Assembly: GCA_019752975.1 (NCBI GenBank)
Contig: JAIELM010000209.1
Coordinates: forward strand, 1-5,721
From: Undibacterium sp.
GTDB lineage: Bacteria > Pseudomonadota > Gammaproteobacteria > Burkholderiales > Burkholderiaceae_D
Direction of reading: 5' to 3'
DNA length: 5,721 nt
How positions within the stretch are numbered: the first letter of the stretch is position 1; every line of letters begins with the position of its first letter. Below, piece after piece: positions 5,642 to 5,721 of this stretch. Made by a program: the position numbers and the translations under genes. Below the pieces are notes generated by a model, which ran no database searches, was not told the origin of the DNA, and saw only the letters and a program-made list of their open reading frames with translations.

Positions 5642-5706
5642 TGATTGTAATTATAGTATTTTGTCTGTAGTCGAACAATCATTTTCTTTACTTTAGACTG
5701 ATTGTT
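5642..5706. repeat. Three TGATTGT half-sites around the DUF3224 promoter (possible operator)
   Basis: TGATTGT occurs at 5642-5648 and at 5699-5705, with the reverse complement ACAATCA at 5675-5681. The last two extend to an 8-bp perfect inverted repeat, AACAATCA (5674-5681) and TGATTGTT (5699-5706), separated by 17 bp. The central half-site overlaps the -35 box and the left one lies close to the expected transcription start, as expected for a repressor or activator site. The regulator is unknown. Confidence 0.4.
5650..5678 (-). promoter_or_regulatory. Sigma70-like promoter for the DUF3224 gene
   Basis: Read on the minus strand, TTGTTC (5678-5673) is followed after 17 bp by a perfect TATAAT (5655-5650). 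The -35 matches consensus only in TTG, but the -10 and the spacing are ideal. Transcription would start near 5643, giving a leader of about 80 nt before the ATG at 5563. Confidence 0.65.
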
Positions 5707-5721
5707 TCAAAATAGCGTGTT

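Overview
The window reads as an ordinary chromosomal segment of a betaproteobacterium, probably Burkholderiales and perhaps Oxalobacteraceae (Undibacterium/Herminiimonas-like). This placement rests on recalled protein style and on the gene order ribB(X)-ribH-nusB; it is an inference, not a search result. The DNA looks moderately AT-rich by eye, and the genes are tightly packed except for one 441-bp gap.

Layout. Positions 2-2507 (+) hold a three-gene signal-transduction cluster: the 3' part of an HD-GYP-like protein whose metal-binding residues are largely lost, a response regulator with a receiver domain and no DNA-binding domain, and a soluble PAS histidine kinase. Overlap of the first two genes and a gap of about 23 bp to the third suggest one transcript. 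No output gene is visible, and the promoter lies outside the window. Positions 2508-2948 are non-coding, with a 9-bp inverted repeat just after the kinase, several small hairpins, and fragments that only loosely resemble an FMN riboswitch.

Positions 2949-5142 (+) form a riboflavin/antitermination operon: a ribBX-type gene (active-looking RibB domain fused to a GTP cyclohydrolase II-like domain lacking the zinc cysteines), ribH (lumazine synthase) and nusB. It ends at a strong, A/T-flanked, apparently bidirectional terminator (5141-5177). RibB makes the four-carbon unit that RibH condenses with the pyrimidine intermediate; a true RibA (GTP cyclohydrolase II) must be encoded elsewhere.

Positions 5177-5563 (-) hold a convergent small gene of the DUF3224 family. 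It has a good sigma70-like promoter on the minus strand (-10 TATAAT, 17-bp spacer, TTGTTC), a leader hairpin, and three TGATTGT half-sites around the promoter that could be an operator.

I see no mobile-element gene, CRISPR array, tRNA, rRNA or defence system. The items most worth a second look are the catalytically degraded HD-GYP protein with its partner regulator and kinase, the unusual ribBX leader, and the regulated-looking DUF3224 gene.
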